64,000 nucleotides of DNA, from the NCBI GenBank assembly GCA_039030555.1, contig JBCCDY010000009.1, positions 150,511 through 214,510 on the forward strand. Reading direction: 5' to 3'. The notes under the pieces are model-generated. The model did no database searches, was not told where the DNA came from, and saw only the letters and a program-made list of their open reading frames with translations. The DNA comes from JBCCDY01 sp039030555. GTDB lineage: Bacteria > Bacteroidota > Bacteroidia > Cytophagales > Cyclobacteriaceae. Below, piece by piece: positions 18,223 through 26,593 of the stretch (within the stretch, counting starts at the first letter, position 1; every line of letters begins with the position of its first letter). The position numbers and the translations under genes were made by a program.

Positions 18223-18966
18223 TTACCTAATCCCCTCATGTTTAGCAGCCAATGCTGCACCTACAATACCGGCCTCATTTCGCATAGAAGCAGGGACAAT
18301 CTTGGTGTCCATATCAAAGTATTTTTCATACTCTTCAAACTTTTTTGAAATCCCTCCTCCCAGAATGATCAAATCCGGCCAGAACAGTTCTACAATTCGG
18401 TTTAGGTATTCATTGAAACGTTTTGCCCATACATCCATAGGTAGTTCCTCTTCTTTACGCACAGAATTAGCGGCATATTTTTCAGCATCTATTCCATGAA
18501 GTCTCAGATGACCTAATTCAGTGTTTGGTACTAAAATCTGTTCTGAAAAAATGGCAGTTCCAATACCAGTTCCGGCAGCTATAACCATTACGAGTCCATC
18601 GTGTTTTTTACCTGCTCCAAATTTCATTTCCGCATATCCTGCAGCATCTACATCGTTAACTACATGAGCAGGGCACCCTGTTACCTTTGAGATCTCTTCA
18701 GCTGCGTTCATTCCAATCCAGCTATCATCTATGTTGGCCGCCGTTTTCACGATTTCATGCTTTACTGCAGCTGGAAAACCACAGCCAATCCCTCTTTTCC
18801 AGTTAAACTCCTTAATGATCTTATGAACCGTATGAATTATAGCTTCTGGTGTAGGGGGTTGTGGGGTATCGATGCGATAACGTTCTGTGATTAGCTCACC
18901 TTTTTTTGTATCGACAATGGCACCTTTAATGCCTGTTCCGCCGATATCAATTCCAAGAAGTTCCAT
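18223..18966 (-). CDS. ppgK: polyphosphate glucokinase (ROK family)
   Basis: 247 aa, the usual length. The phosphate-binding box GIDIGGTGIKGAIVD, GCGFPAAV, TAANIDDSW, NDVDAAGYAE with the catalytic Asp, the second phosphate loop AAGTGIGTA, VPNTELGHL and IILGGGISKK all match polyphosphate-dependent glucokinases. The enzyme phosphorylates glucose using polyphosphate (and often ATP), feeding glucose-6-phosphate into central metabolism. No neighbour on the same strand, so likely monocistronic. A plain ATP-ROK glucokinase is the alternative, but the NTELGHL/DAEKYAA segment favours PPGK. Confidence 0.9.
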   Translation of the reverse strand: MELLGIDIGGTGIKGAIVDTKKGELITERYRIDTPQPPTPEAIIHTVHKIIKEFNWKRGIGCGFPAAVKHEIVKTAANIDDSWIGMNAAEEISKVTGCPAHVVNDVDAAGYAEMKFGAGKKHDGLVMVIAAGTGIGTAIFSEQILVPNTELGHLRLHGIDAEKYAANSVRKEEELPMDVWAKRFNEYLNRIVELFWPDLIILGGGISKKFEEYEKYFDMDTKIVPASMRNEAGIVGAALAAKHEGIR

Positions 18967-19149
18967 GCACCAATAATAGGAACTTAACTCGAATAATCAG
19001 AACGTAAACTTCTTTTATAGGAAACTATAATGCACTTACAATTAAAGATAGATGCATTTTTAAGTGAAAAAAGTATCTAGTTATTTGTAGAGATAACTCA
19101 TACCATTGGTAAACCCAAGTTTAAAAATTGAACTAGGAGTCTCGTTTTT

Positions 19150-19308
19150 ATGCTCTCTGATTTTAAGTTGGCTGTGTTGATTTACGCCTACTTAAAGCTG
19201 AAACAAATCTTTCTTGGAGTATGTCGATTCTCTTTTGCGATTCCCCTGAGGTTTGTACAAGCATTGGGCAATAAAAAGCAAAAGCATATAGTAGCTAACT
19301 TCACCTAG
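19150..19308 (+). CDS. possible small hydrophobic protein
   Basis: The 18967-19315 gap otherwise holds nothing I recognise. Within it, the ATG at 19150 opens a 52-codon frame with a hydrophobic stretch (LAVLIYAYL, then IFLGVCRFSFAIP) and a basic tail. No clear ribosome site and no known relative. It may be chance or a decayed gene. Confidence 0.22.
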   Translation: MLSDFKLAVLIYAYLKLKQIFLGVCRFSFAIPLRFVQALGNKKQKHIVANFT

Positions 19309-19315
19309 CGAATAG

Positions 19316-20023
19316 CTAAAAGTAGTTTTCAGGATCTACCTTTTCTCCGTTTTTTACCACTTCATAATGTAGATGTGGTCCGGTGGAAGCTCCTGAATTC
19401 CCTGAAAGTGCAATCACGTCACCTTTTTTTACTTTTTGACCGACTCTAACATTTATTTCAGAAAGCTGACCATACATAGTTTGATATTCCTTATCGTGCC
19501 GGATCACAACTTTATTTCCATATCCTTCATCAGAATAACGAACTTCTTCTATTGTTCCACTTGATGTAGCAAGTACCTCAGTACCTACTTCCATTTTTAT
19601 ATCTACGCCATTATGATGCATTTCAACTTTTTTAATAGGATGCATCCTTGCACCAAAACTGGATGTAATCTTTAGTTCACCTTTTTTCGGGGGGATATCA
19701 GGAGGGTCTTGTGCGCCTACTGAAACAACTAGAAGAGAAAGACACGCGGCCATTTTCATGGGTATAAATTGATACCACTTTTTCGTTTTGGCTTGCCTTA
19801 CTGCGGTATTGGTTTCTTTTTCAAGATTCAAAAGACCTTCCTCTCCAAAGGACTTCAAAACAGATTGAAAGCTTTTATGAAAATCCATTCCTTCTGATAA
19901 TTTTTCGAGTACAGCTTCGCTGAAATGATCGGTCAGTTCTTCCCGTAATGTTTTATTCTTGATGCCATTTCTTTCAATCTCTTTTCTGATAAAAATGACT
20001 TGTAATTCGGTTAATTCATTCAT
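19316..20023 (-). CDS. M23 zinc endopeptidase with HAAS-like N-terminus
   Basis: 235 aa. Residues 1-75 are a helical cytoplasmic domain like the HAAS/DUF1700 domains found with PadR regulators (LREELTDHFSEAVLEKL). One membrane segment lies at about 88-103, then the LytM/M23 domain: His137 and Asp141 in MHHNGVD, and His217 and His219 in GPHLHYE, the complete zinc and catalytic set. It probably faces the periplasm and cuts or regulates peptidoglycan cross-links. Two nucleotides separate it from the PadR gene upstream, so regulator and effector are one operon. The fusion of a PadR-partner domain to a peptidoglycan hydrolase is uncommon. Confidence 0.9.
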   Translation of the reverse strand: MNELTELQVIFIRKEIERNGIKNKTLREELTDHFSEAVLEKLSEGMDFHKSFQSVLKSFGEEGLLNLEKETNTAVRQAKTKKWYQFIPMKMAACLSLLVVSVGAQDPPDIPPKKGELKITSSFGARMHPIKKVEMHHNGVDIKMEVGTEVLATSSGTIEEVRYSDEGYGNKVVIRHDKEYQTMYGQLSEINVRVGQKVKKGDVIALSGNSGASTGPHLHYEVVKNGEKVDPENYF

Positions 20024-20025
20024 GA

Positions 20026-20358
20026 TTAGATGGTTTGGGGCGTTAGTATTCTTTTCATAGTACTTACGAATTCGTAAAATTCATCTACTCTCTCTTTTGA
20101 CTTTGTGGTTCCCATTTCAGTTATGCGATAGTATTTTCTAACACGATTTCCAATACTTTCCTTTTCAACAGTAACAAGCTTAGCTGCTTCTAATGCATGA
20201 AGGGTAGGATAGAGGGCTCCTTCAGTCAGCTGGATTTCCCCGGCAGATTGCTCTTTTACCTTTTTGGTAATCTCATAACCATACATACGACCATTTTCTT
20301 CCAGCAAGCTCAAAATGATTGTTTTCAGTGTTCCTTTCAAAAGTTCTTTTGAATACAT
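20026..20358 (-). CDS. PadR-family transcriptional regulator
   Basis: 110 aa winged helix. LLKGTLKTIILSLLEENGRMYGYEITKKV and LTEGALYPTLHALEAAKLV are the PadR signature, with a C-terminal dimer helix. PadR proteins are usually ligand-sensing repressors of the adjacent operon. The M23/HAAS gene follows after 2 nt and is the likely target. The upstream region 20359-20400 contains an AT-rich near-palindrome (ATTATATATAAG) that might be its operator, weak evidence. Confidence 0.92.
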   Translation of the reverse strand: MYSKELLKGTLKTIILSLLEENGRMYGYEITKKVKEQSAGEIQLTEGALYPTLHALEAAKLVTVEKESIGNRVRKYYRITEMGTTKSKERVDEFYEFVSTMKRILTPQTI

Positions 20359-20442
20359 AAGACAATTATATATAAGATGATTAGGTATTCAAAATGTGTT
20401 AGTAAAATCTTCTGATGAACTTAACCTAAAAATGAGGTTTTG

Positions 20443-21675
20443 CTAGAATAAGGCAAATGAGATAATGATCTCAGCGAGGAAAAAAGCAAAGATGAAAATC
20501 AGATAAATAAAACCCACTGCATTGAACTTGAATAAAGTCTTGAACCAGTGCTGCTTATAAACGCTGAGAAAAGATACGTATGAATAAATTGAAACAACGA
20601 TAAAACTAATATTCAGTACCCATCCACCGCTACCTTCATCAGTTACTAAGTAAATCGTTATAAGAGTACTCGCACCGTAAAGAAAGTATGCAAAAGAATG
20701 TAAATGTAATGCGTGAATAACATGCTTGATGTACAATTGCCCTCGCCTTATATAAAATAGCTTTAGAACAAGTCCAAAAATCGGGATCAGGGCCAGCATC
20801 ATCAATGGCAGGTTTTCAAGTATAAGTTCGGCCAGCGCATTTTCATTTCCCCGTTTAACTTTGATTACCTGAAGAACCAGATGTCGCTGGAAATCGCTAG
20901 CATTTTCTATCTCAAGTGAATCATAAAGCTGCTCGTCTGTGACTCTTGGATTGTCTTTGTATTTATCAATGAGAACCTCATCTATTTCATTGAAAACGTC
21001 AAAAAAGCCATTATTTTTTTCTGTTGAATCAGTTTCAAGATCTTCTTCACGAGCAAGTTTTTTTGTAGTGTTTTTTATAGAATCCTTTTCAGTTTCTCTG
21101 GCTAGGTCTTCAGGAGTTAACTTTAATTTGTTTATAAGCGAACTATCAAGTCTCTGTGCCAGCTCACTTTTCTTTTCAAGGGATAAATTGTTACGAATGG
21201 AACTTCTCAAGTCCCCTAGCTCATTTCCATTAAGTTCTTCTTCAAGATCGGCAAGCTCGTTATCATTTAAAGTAGAGGTAATAATCAATAGCGTAGCAGA
21301 GTCAATCCCTTCAACCTCATCAAGTGAAGCATAATTGTTCCAGCCCTCACTGAAACCTTCTTGTGCTTCCTTACTAAAAACAAAAAAGAAAAACAGGCTC
21401 AGAATAAAATATAATCTCAAAGGGTGCGCGTATGCCATTCTCTTCCCATCTACGTAATGATTGGTAAGAAACCCAGGTTTGAAAAGGAATGGTTTTATAG
21501 ACTTTGCTATACGGCTGTCTAAAGCAAAAAAGGTATTAAAAAAGTCAGCAATCAGAAGCTTGAAGGAGACATAGTTATTTGTATTCTCCTGTCCGCAAAG
21601 TGGGCAATAATTATAAATAGAATTGAGTTGAGCTGAGCAGTTAGGGCAAAGGTTGGTTTTCCTGCGGATTTTCAT
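20443..21675 (-). CDS. DUF3667 zinc-ribbon membrane protein
   Basis: 410 aa. The N-terminus is a zinc ribbon (CPNCSAQL ... YCPLCGQ), followed by DUF3667 sequence with the typical LFKPGFLTNHYVDGKRMAYAHPLRLYFILS motif. A long charged central region (about 110-260) with coiled-coil character lies between two membrane clusters (first about 90-105, then five helices from 285). Function is unknown throughout the family; the zinc ribbon suggests cytoplasmic interaction. Monocistronic. Confidence 0.88.
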   Translation of the reverse strand: MKIRRKTNLCPNCSAQLNSIYNYCPLCGQENTNNYVSFKLLIADFFNTFFALDSRIAKSIKPFLFKPGFLTNHYVDGKRMAYAHPLRLYFILSLFFFFVFSKEAQEGFSEGWNNYASLDEVEGIDSATLLIITSTLNDNELADLEEELNGNELGDLRSSIRNNLSLEKKSELAQRLDSSLINKLKLTPEDLARETEKDSIKNTTKKLAREEDLETDSTEKNNGFFDVFNEIDEVLIDKYKDNPRVTDEQLYDSLEIENASDFQRHLVLQVIKVKRGNENALAELILENLPLMMLALIPIFGLVLKLFYIRRGQLYIKHVIHALHLHSFAYFLYGASTLITIYLVTDEGSGGWVLNISFIVVSIYSYVSFLSVYKQHWFKTLFKFNAVGFIYLIFIFAFFLAEIIISFALF

Positions 21676-21712
21676 TTATTGAAATATAGGACAAAATATA
21701 AAAAAGTAGTCA

Positions 21713-22087
21713 CTAGGACTGATGACCGGACTTAAAGCGGAATGTCACTGAAATCCATTTTTGATGCTGCAATAGGTGGCCTATAATTGATATTATAAAT
21801 ATTAACCCAAACCAAAAATGGATATCGCCCCATTCATGCCTATTCATACCCATGAGCACTTTATGGTGGCCGCTTCCCGGCGGAAGTACAAAATGAATTA
21901 GGAGTCCGGTACTTGTAAGTATTAGAAAACAGATGAATGAAATGACATCCACCAATGCGTTACGTTTATGTTTTCTAAGACCTTTCACTTGAATATTTGA
22001 ATGATCTATTTTCCTAACAAGAAACGGCTTTTTTAAGATCAAGTGATTTATATGATTCTTATCAGTTATTTCAATGATATATCTCAT
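21713..22087 (-). CDS. DUF4405-type membrane protein (cytochrome b-like)
   Basis: 124 aa with two membrane helices near the C-terminus. The stretch STGLLIHFVLPPGSGHHKVLMG, then RHEWGDIHFWFGLIF and IIGHLLQH, is the DUF4405 pattern; the spaced histidines in the helices could bind heme. Divergent from the Usp gene at 22138 with a 50-bp shared promoter gap, so it is likely part of the same stress or low-oxygen regulon. Confidence 0.75.
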   Translation of the reverse strand: MRYIIEITDKNHINHLILKKPFLVRKIDHSNIQVKGLRKHKRNALVDVISFICFLILTSTGLLIHFVLPPGSGHHKVLMGMNRHEWGDIHFWFGLIFIISIIGHLLQHQKWISVTFRFKSGHQS

Positions 22088-22137
22088 AGTATATATTGGT
22101 CATCATATTTACATTTCTTTTGAAAAACCCTGTAGCC

Positions 22138-22986
22138 ATGAAAAATAAAACTGGAAAAATCACTAAAATTTTGGTTCCGGTTGATTTCTCTGAGTGCTCT
22201 AAAAATGCTCTTGAAGTTGCCGGATCGCTAGTTCGTAAACTAGGTTCTTCACTAGTTGTGTTTCACGCTTACCATGTCCCGGTTCCGGCACAACAATATG
22301 GTAGTGCACCACTCCATTACGACATTGGAGATTTATATGCAGAAGAAAGCGATAAACTAAAAATCTTTGTGAGAAACACTAAAGGTCTCCATGATATTCC
22401 TATTGAGAAACACGTATCACCATCTTTTGCCCATGATGGCATTCTTTCGAAGGTTGAAAATGAAGATGTGGATCTCATAGTCATGGGCACCACCGGCGCT
22501 TCTGGCTTGAAAGATGTATTTATCGGAAGTATAACCTACGGAATTATAAGGGAAAGTAAAGTTCCCGTGCTTTCCATTCCTCCAAACACAACTTTGGAGA
22601 GTGGAATAGAGCGGGTCGCTTTTGGGGTTGATTGCAAGACCATAGAAAATGAAGCTTGCCTCAAACCTATTATTGCTTTAGCAGAAGCATTTGATGCCGA
22701 TACGCACATTATCCATGTGAGTGATAAAAGATCATTGAATATAAATCAGTCGTGTGTTGTTCGTGATTTAAATGCTAAAATGTTAAAGCTTCATCCATCA
22801 TTTCATTTTGAAGTAAATAGTAGCGTAGAAGAAGGCCTTGAAAACTATGTCGATAAAAATAATATTGACATACTTGTTTTGTTGCCGCGTCATCATAATA
22901 TGATCACACGAATCCTTCAAAAAGGCAATACAAGAAAAGTAGCTTCCAAAGGAGAGATTCCTATGTTAACTTTGATAGGGGGGTGA
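22138..22986 (+). CDS. tandem universal stress protein
   Basis: The start at 22138 (MKNKTGKITKILVPVDFS) is preferred over the longer frame at 22096 because it begins directly with the Usp fold. 282 aa with two Usp domains. The first carries the ATP-binding signature G-2x-G-9x-G-S (GTTGASGLKDVFIGSIT); the second lacks it and ends in a histidine/arginine segment. Usp proteins support survival of starvation, redox stress and hypoxia. Divergent from the DUF4405 gene. Confidence 0.9.
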   Translation: MKNKTGKITKILVPVDFSECSKNALEVAGSLVRKLGSSLVVFHAYHVPVPAQQYGSAPLHYDIGDLYAEESDKLKIFVRNTKGLHDIPIEKHVSPSFAHDGILSKVENEDVDLIVMGTTGASGLKDVFIGSITYGIIRESKVPVLSIPPNTTLESGIERVAFGVDCKTIENEACLKPIIALAEAFDADTHIIHVSDKRSLNINQSCVVRDLNAKMLKLHPSFHFEVNSSVEEGLENYVDKNNIDILVLLPRHHNMITRILQKGNTRKVASKGEIPMLTLIGG

Positions 22987-23102
22987 GCAAATAAAAAATA
23001 CTACTAAACTAAATCAGGCTGTTTGCAAAAGCCCGTTCGTAATTCTCTGAATGTCCCGAAACTTTGGGATGAAGAATCTCCTTTCATGAGAGTAAAAAAG
23101 GA

Positions 23103-23301
23103 GTGTTAGATTCTTCGCTATACTGCTTATGACAAGTTGGGAACAGATGCTGAAACAAGTTCATCATGACTCTTAGATTTAAAAATGAAAATCTCTCTTT
23201 TGGGTCGCCCTGAACTCGTTCCGATGCTCCGGAAGAGGGTCTTAAACCTGTCATCCAGTTTGTGTGAATTTTGAAACCAAAATTTTATCTCTCAGAATGA
23301 C
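23103..23301. repeat. dispersed intergenic repeat, copy A
   Basis: The 22987-23361 gap has no convincing gene. Its right half (23250-23301, read on the minus strand) matches 26388-26440 with few differences over about 50 bp, starting GTCATTCTGAGAG. A second block (23103-23132) matches 26480-26511 (GTCATAAGC ... AATCTAAC), and 23202-23232 matches 26536-26561 (GGAAC-x-AGTTCAGG). Confidence 0.75.
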
Positions 23302-23361
23302 TTACACTTAATGCTTTTGTGGAAAGCCTCATTTTTTTCGAATAAATGATTCGAGTTGACA

Positions 23362-24195
23362 TTAAGGAGCAAGGTTAATAGACATCACAGGAATTTTGGA
23401 GTGTGAAATTACGGATTCGGTAAAACTGCCACCCAATAATCTTGGAAGGTTTTTCTTTCCATGGGTTATCAATACCAGAAGGTCGATTTCATGGTCTTTA
23501 CAAAAGTGTGCTATTCCTTCCTCGAAATGAATGTAGTTATAAATGGTTTTTTGCTCCTTTAAATCGCGGCTCTCGTCGTCAAATGCATCCATTCGTGTTT
23601 GCATAATAGGAGTATTGATAAAGTCAAAAGGGGTATTAACATACACCAAATGAACAGATGCGGCTGCATCCTGGGCCAATTCTAAAACCTGATAATAAGG
23701 GACTAGTGCTTCATCCTGAAAATCAGAAGCAAAGGCAATTCGTTGCAGGTTGAATGTTTTAGCGCCTGAGGGAACAACTACTACAGGAACTGAAGCTGTT
23801 CGTACAACCTTTTGTGTTACTGAACCAACAAGAAAATCGAAGGTGTTATGAATGCCTTTTGAACCCATGACAATCAGATCGCACGAAATATCCTTACAAT
23901 ACTGAGTGATCTCCGAGAACTGATGATTATAATGGACGTGTTTGTGAGCTTCTATGTCACTACTTTCCGCATCTTTTACCAACTCATCCAGCATAGAGTT
24001 AGCTTCGCTCACTTTTTTACTGATATCCGGGTATAGTTTTTCCTGACCTTTGTTCATGTGTATCCAGTCGATGGGAATATCCATGAGGTGGAGGAAATGA
24101 ATGATGCCATGATCAAGAGATGCCAGCTTTTTAGCAACACTTACCGCTTTTAAAGAAGCATCAGAGAAATCGGTAGGAACAAGTATAGTTTTCAT
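23362..24195 (-). CDS. tandem universal stress protein
   Basis: 277 aa, two Usp domains. Domain 1 has the ATP motif as GSKGIHNTFDFLVGSVT; domain 2 has the related THGKKNLPRLLGGSFT. The Hsp20 gene lies 78 nt upstream on the same strand, so both are likely induced together under protein-damaging or low-energy conditions. A paralogue of the Usp at 22138, on the opposite strand. Confidence 0.92.
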   Translation of the reverse strand: MKTILVPTDFSDASLKAVSVAKKLASLDHGIIHFLHLMDIPIDWIHMNKGQEKLYPDISKKVSEANSMLDELVKDAESSDIEAHKHVHYNHQFSEITQYCKDISCDLIVMGSKGIHNTFDFLVGSVTQKVVRTASVPVVVVPSGAKTFNLQRIAFASDFQDEALVPYYQVLELAQDAAASVHLVYVNTPFDFINTPIMQTRMDAFDDESRDLKEQKTIYNYIHFEEGIAHFCKDHEIDLLVLITHGKKNLPRLLGGSFTESVISHSKIPVMSINLAP

Positions 24196-24273
24196 TTTTC
24201 TGGTTTTTAAATGGCTTTCGGTCTGAATAATACTTTTCAGGTGCGCTCGGTTTCAATGAGTTTTCTAGCTAGC

Positions 24274-24675
24274 CTATTGAATAGCTATCGACCTGACATT
24301 TTCTACTTCACGGCCACGTTCAATAGTTATAACTAAAATGTTATGATCGAATTTTGCCTCTATTCCATCTAAAATTACATCTTTAGGAAGTTCATAGGTT
24401 TGGTAAACGGGGTAATCATTCGTACTACTCGCTTTTAATTTTAGCTCATCATTTTCAATTACAACTTCGATATCTTCTTTTCGATATTCGGGAAGAGAAA
24501 GTGAGATCACATATTCGGAATTGGTCTTACTAATGTTTGAAACGGGTGTACGGTGGGTCATCCAATTATCATCTAGGGAGTTTCTTCCTAAAAAATGGTC
24601 ACCATCGATGAAGTTGGCATATGAGTTACCAATCCTATGGAAAACTCTTGTATTTAGTGGTTTTCTATAAAACAT
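24274..24675 (-). CDS. small heat shock protein, Hsp20/alpha-crystallin
   Basis: 133 aa. The alpha-crystallin domain runs from about residue 45 to 133: ISKTNSEYVISLSLPEYRKEDIEVVIENDELKLKA, then the conserved beta-strand YELPKDVILDGIEAKFDHNILVITIE. This ATP-independent chaperone holds unfolded proteins. It precedes the Usp gene 23362-24195 in the same direction and probably shares its promoter in 24676-24835. Confidence 0.93.
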   Translation of the reverse strand: MFYRKPLNTRVFHRIGNSYANFIDGDHFLGRNSLDDNWMTHRTPVSNISKTNSEYVISLSLPEYRKEDIEVVIENDELKLKASSTNDYPVYQTYELPKDVILDGIEAKFDHNILVITIERGREVENVRSIAIQ

Positions 24676-24835
24676 GGCTATACAATTTGGTTCATGGGAA
24701 TGTATTGATTTGTATACTCTTTAACCATGCTCCAAATCAGTCTCGAAAATGATTAAAGTCATATAATGATAGATTTTTTTAAAAAAAAATTAAGGTATTG
24801 TAAGAAATTCATTTGAGTATGAGACTAGTAATTGA

Positions 24836-25351
24836 GTGAAGGTTAAAGAGCATGAACAGATTTTTGAAAGGTGGCTCAAAAAGCATAAAGGACTGCTTTT
24901 TAAAGTAGTCCGTTCTTACGCATTTGACTCTGGCGATAGAGATGACCTGTTTCAGGAAATAGCCATTCAATTATGGCGTTCTATTCCGAAATTCAGAAAT
25001 GAATCAGCAGAGACAACATGGATTTATCGGGTAGCGCTTAACACAGCGATTACTTGGATTAGAAAAGAGAAAAAGAATGATTTGGGTAAAGAAGATATAT
25101 CTGATATAGCACATATTCTTGTTTCTGAAAATCATGAAATAGATGAACGATTGGAATGGATATACCGGCAAATAAATAGGTTCAATGAGATTGACCGCTC
25201 AATATTATTATTAATGCTTGATGGTTTCAGCTATAAAGAGATTTCGAATATGCTTGGGATAGGAGAGAGTAATGTTGGAGTAAAAATAAACCGTTTGAAA
25301 AAATACTTGATTAAAGAATCAGAAAAAAGAGAGCATTATGGAGTTGGATGA
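24836..25351 (+). CDS. ECF-type sigma factor
   Basis: 171 aa, GTG start (the nearest ATG at 24819 is out of frame and closes at once). Region 2 is at about 10-80 (KHKGLLFKVVRSYAFDSGDRDDLFQEIAIQLW, FRNESAETTWIYRVALNTAITW); region 4 at about 115-160 (DRSILLLMLDGFSYKEISNMLGIGESNVGVKINRLKK). The next membrane gene starts 14 nt before its stop, the second sigma/membrane pair in this window after 3351-4275. Confidence 0.92.
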   Translation: MKVKEHEQIFERWLKKHKGLLFKVVRSYAFDSGDRDDLFQEIAIQLWRSIPKFRNESAETTWIYRVALNTAITWIRKEKKNDLGKEDISDIAHILVSENHEIDERLEWIYRQINRFNEIDRSILLLMLDGFSYKEISNMLGIGESNVGVKINRLKKYLIKESEKREHYGVG

Positions 25352-25934
25352 ACTAAAAGAGATTTGGAACAAACAAAATGATAAGCCTATGTATACAGTT
25401 AATCAGAACGCATTATTTAACAGCATTCAGAGAAGTAAGGATAAATCTTTAAAAATCAGTAATATAAGTGAGCTTCTGATCCTTTTTGTAAACCTTTTTA
25501 CAGGTCTTTTTCTTTTGAGTATGGCTTTTCACAAAGATGCTCATGACCTTACTATTTACCTCATGAGTTCAGGGCTTTTACTAAGCGTTCCCATAGTTCT
25601 ATGGTTCAGATATAAACGTCTTAAAGGCAGGGATAATTTTGAAAGAAGTATGTCTGGAACGCTCGATAAAGCAATCTCTACAGCGCATTACCAGGTACAA
25701 TTTTCGAGATGGGTAAGATTTTATGCCTTGGGTATGCTTTTAATAGTTGTTTTTGGAATATTTGAGAATGATAAGTCATTTATTTACATCATATTCATTT
25801 CTGTTGTAGTGATCCTCACTTTTTATGGATCACGATGGGAACATGGAATTTATGTTCGAAGGAAAGAAAAGCTGGTTGAGTTGAAAAAAAAGCTTGAAAA
25901 TGAAAATACAGATACTTTTGACCAACTTAGATAA
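25338..25934 (+). CDS. membrane protein coupled to ECF sigma factor
   Basis: 198 aa, start overlapping the sigma stop by 14 nt. A soluble N-terminus of about 45 residues (MELDELKEIWNKQNDK), four membrane segments, and a charged C-terminal helix. The position suggests a membrane anti-sigma or sensor role; no classical zinc anti-sigma motif is present. Similar proteins with an opening LKEIWNxQ are common beside ECF sigma genes in Bacteroidota. Confidence 0.75.
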   Translation: MELDELKEIWNKQNDKPMYTVNQNALFNSIQRSKDKSLKISNISELLILFVNLFTGLFLLSMAFHKDAHDLTIYLMSSGLLLSVPIVLWFRYKRLKGRDNFERSMSGTLDKAISTAHYQVQFSRWVRFYALGMLLIVVFGIFENDKSFIYIIFISVVVILTFYGSRWEHGIYVRRKEKLVELKKKLENENTDTFDQLR

Positions 25935-25946
25935 TGGTTTTTAATG

Positions 25947-26333
25947 TCACAAACCATAATTAAAAATTGACCTAATTCTCCTAATAATAACTTTGCTTGA
26001 AAATGTAATTACCCCTAAAATATCAAAGGCAACATCCGTAAGATCAAAAGTACGGTTTGGGAAAGCCAGTTGACTGATTTCTTCCAGTAAAGCAAAGCTT
26101 AACACTAGAACGGAACTTTTGTAAATGTTAAATCCAGATAACGTAACGGTTCGAAATCTCAAAGCTAAATTCAATAAAGCGCTCAGTATTCCAAACAAGG
26201 AGAAGTGACCTATTTTGTCACCAAATGCTACCTTGTTACCAATTTTCATAATGAAGTTTTGCTGGTTGGTATCGGCCAGAAAAATCATCCAGCCGATAAA
26301 AAGTGAGAAAATTATAAATGGGATATATCTCAT
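25947..26333 (-). CDS. VanZ-family membrane protein
   Basis: 128 aa, four helices. DKIGHFSLFGILSALLNL and LLEEISQLAFPNRTFDLTDVAFDILGV match the VanZ-like family, named after a teicoplanin-resistance protein but of unknown general function. Convergent with the sigma partner gene, 12 nt apart. The resistance link is not supported by neighbours. Confidence 0.85.
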   Translation of the reverse strand: MRYIPFIIFSLFIGWMIFLADTNQQNFIMKIGNKVAFGDKIGHFSLFGILSALLNLALRFRTVTLSGFNIYKSSVLVLSFALLEEISQLAFPNRTFDLTDVAFDILGVITFSSKVIIRRIRSIFNYGL

Positions 26334-26387
26334 GATTTTGGGATTAATATTGTGTAAGGAAGGCTGTCTTAGAAGTCTCTCGAAGCC

Positions 26388-26562
26388 GTCATTCTGAGAG
26401 GTAAAATTTTGGTTTCAAAACTCACAAAACTGGATAACATACCGGTCGAACCGCTCTAAGCGGTCTGACCGATGAGCACGTCATAAGCAATTTATTTCAG
26501 AATCTAACGCTTGCTAAAGATCCTGTTCTGAGGAAATCGGAACAAGTTCAGGATGACCCGTA
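26388..26562. repeat. dispersed intergenic repeat, copy B
   Basis: Occupies most of the 26334-26593 gap. It begins GTCATTCTGAGAGGTAAAA and continues to the CTGGATAACA stretch, matching copy A inverted, and ends in GATCCTG ... GTTCAGGATGAC, an imperfect palindrome typical of dispersed Bacteroidota intergenic repeats. Confidence 0.75.
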
Positions 26563-26593
26563 CACCACTTTCAAGACAGCTCTGATTGGATAT

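Noticed and set aside
20939..21334. 131-aa frame opposite the DUF3667 gene
   Set aside because: Serine-rich shadow of the charged central region of the real gene on the other strand.
22096..22137. longer start of the Usp gene
   Set aside because: The extra 14 codons are hydrophobic and unlike Usp N-termini; the ATG at 22138 begins the domain directly.
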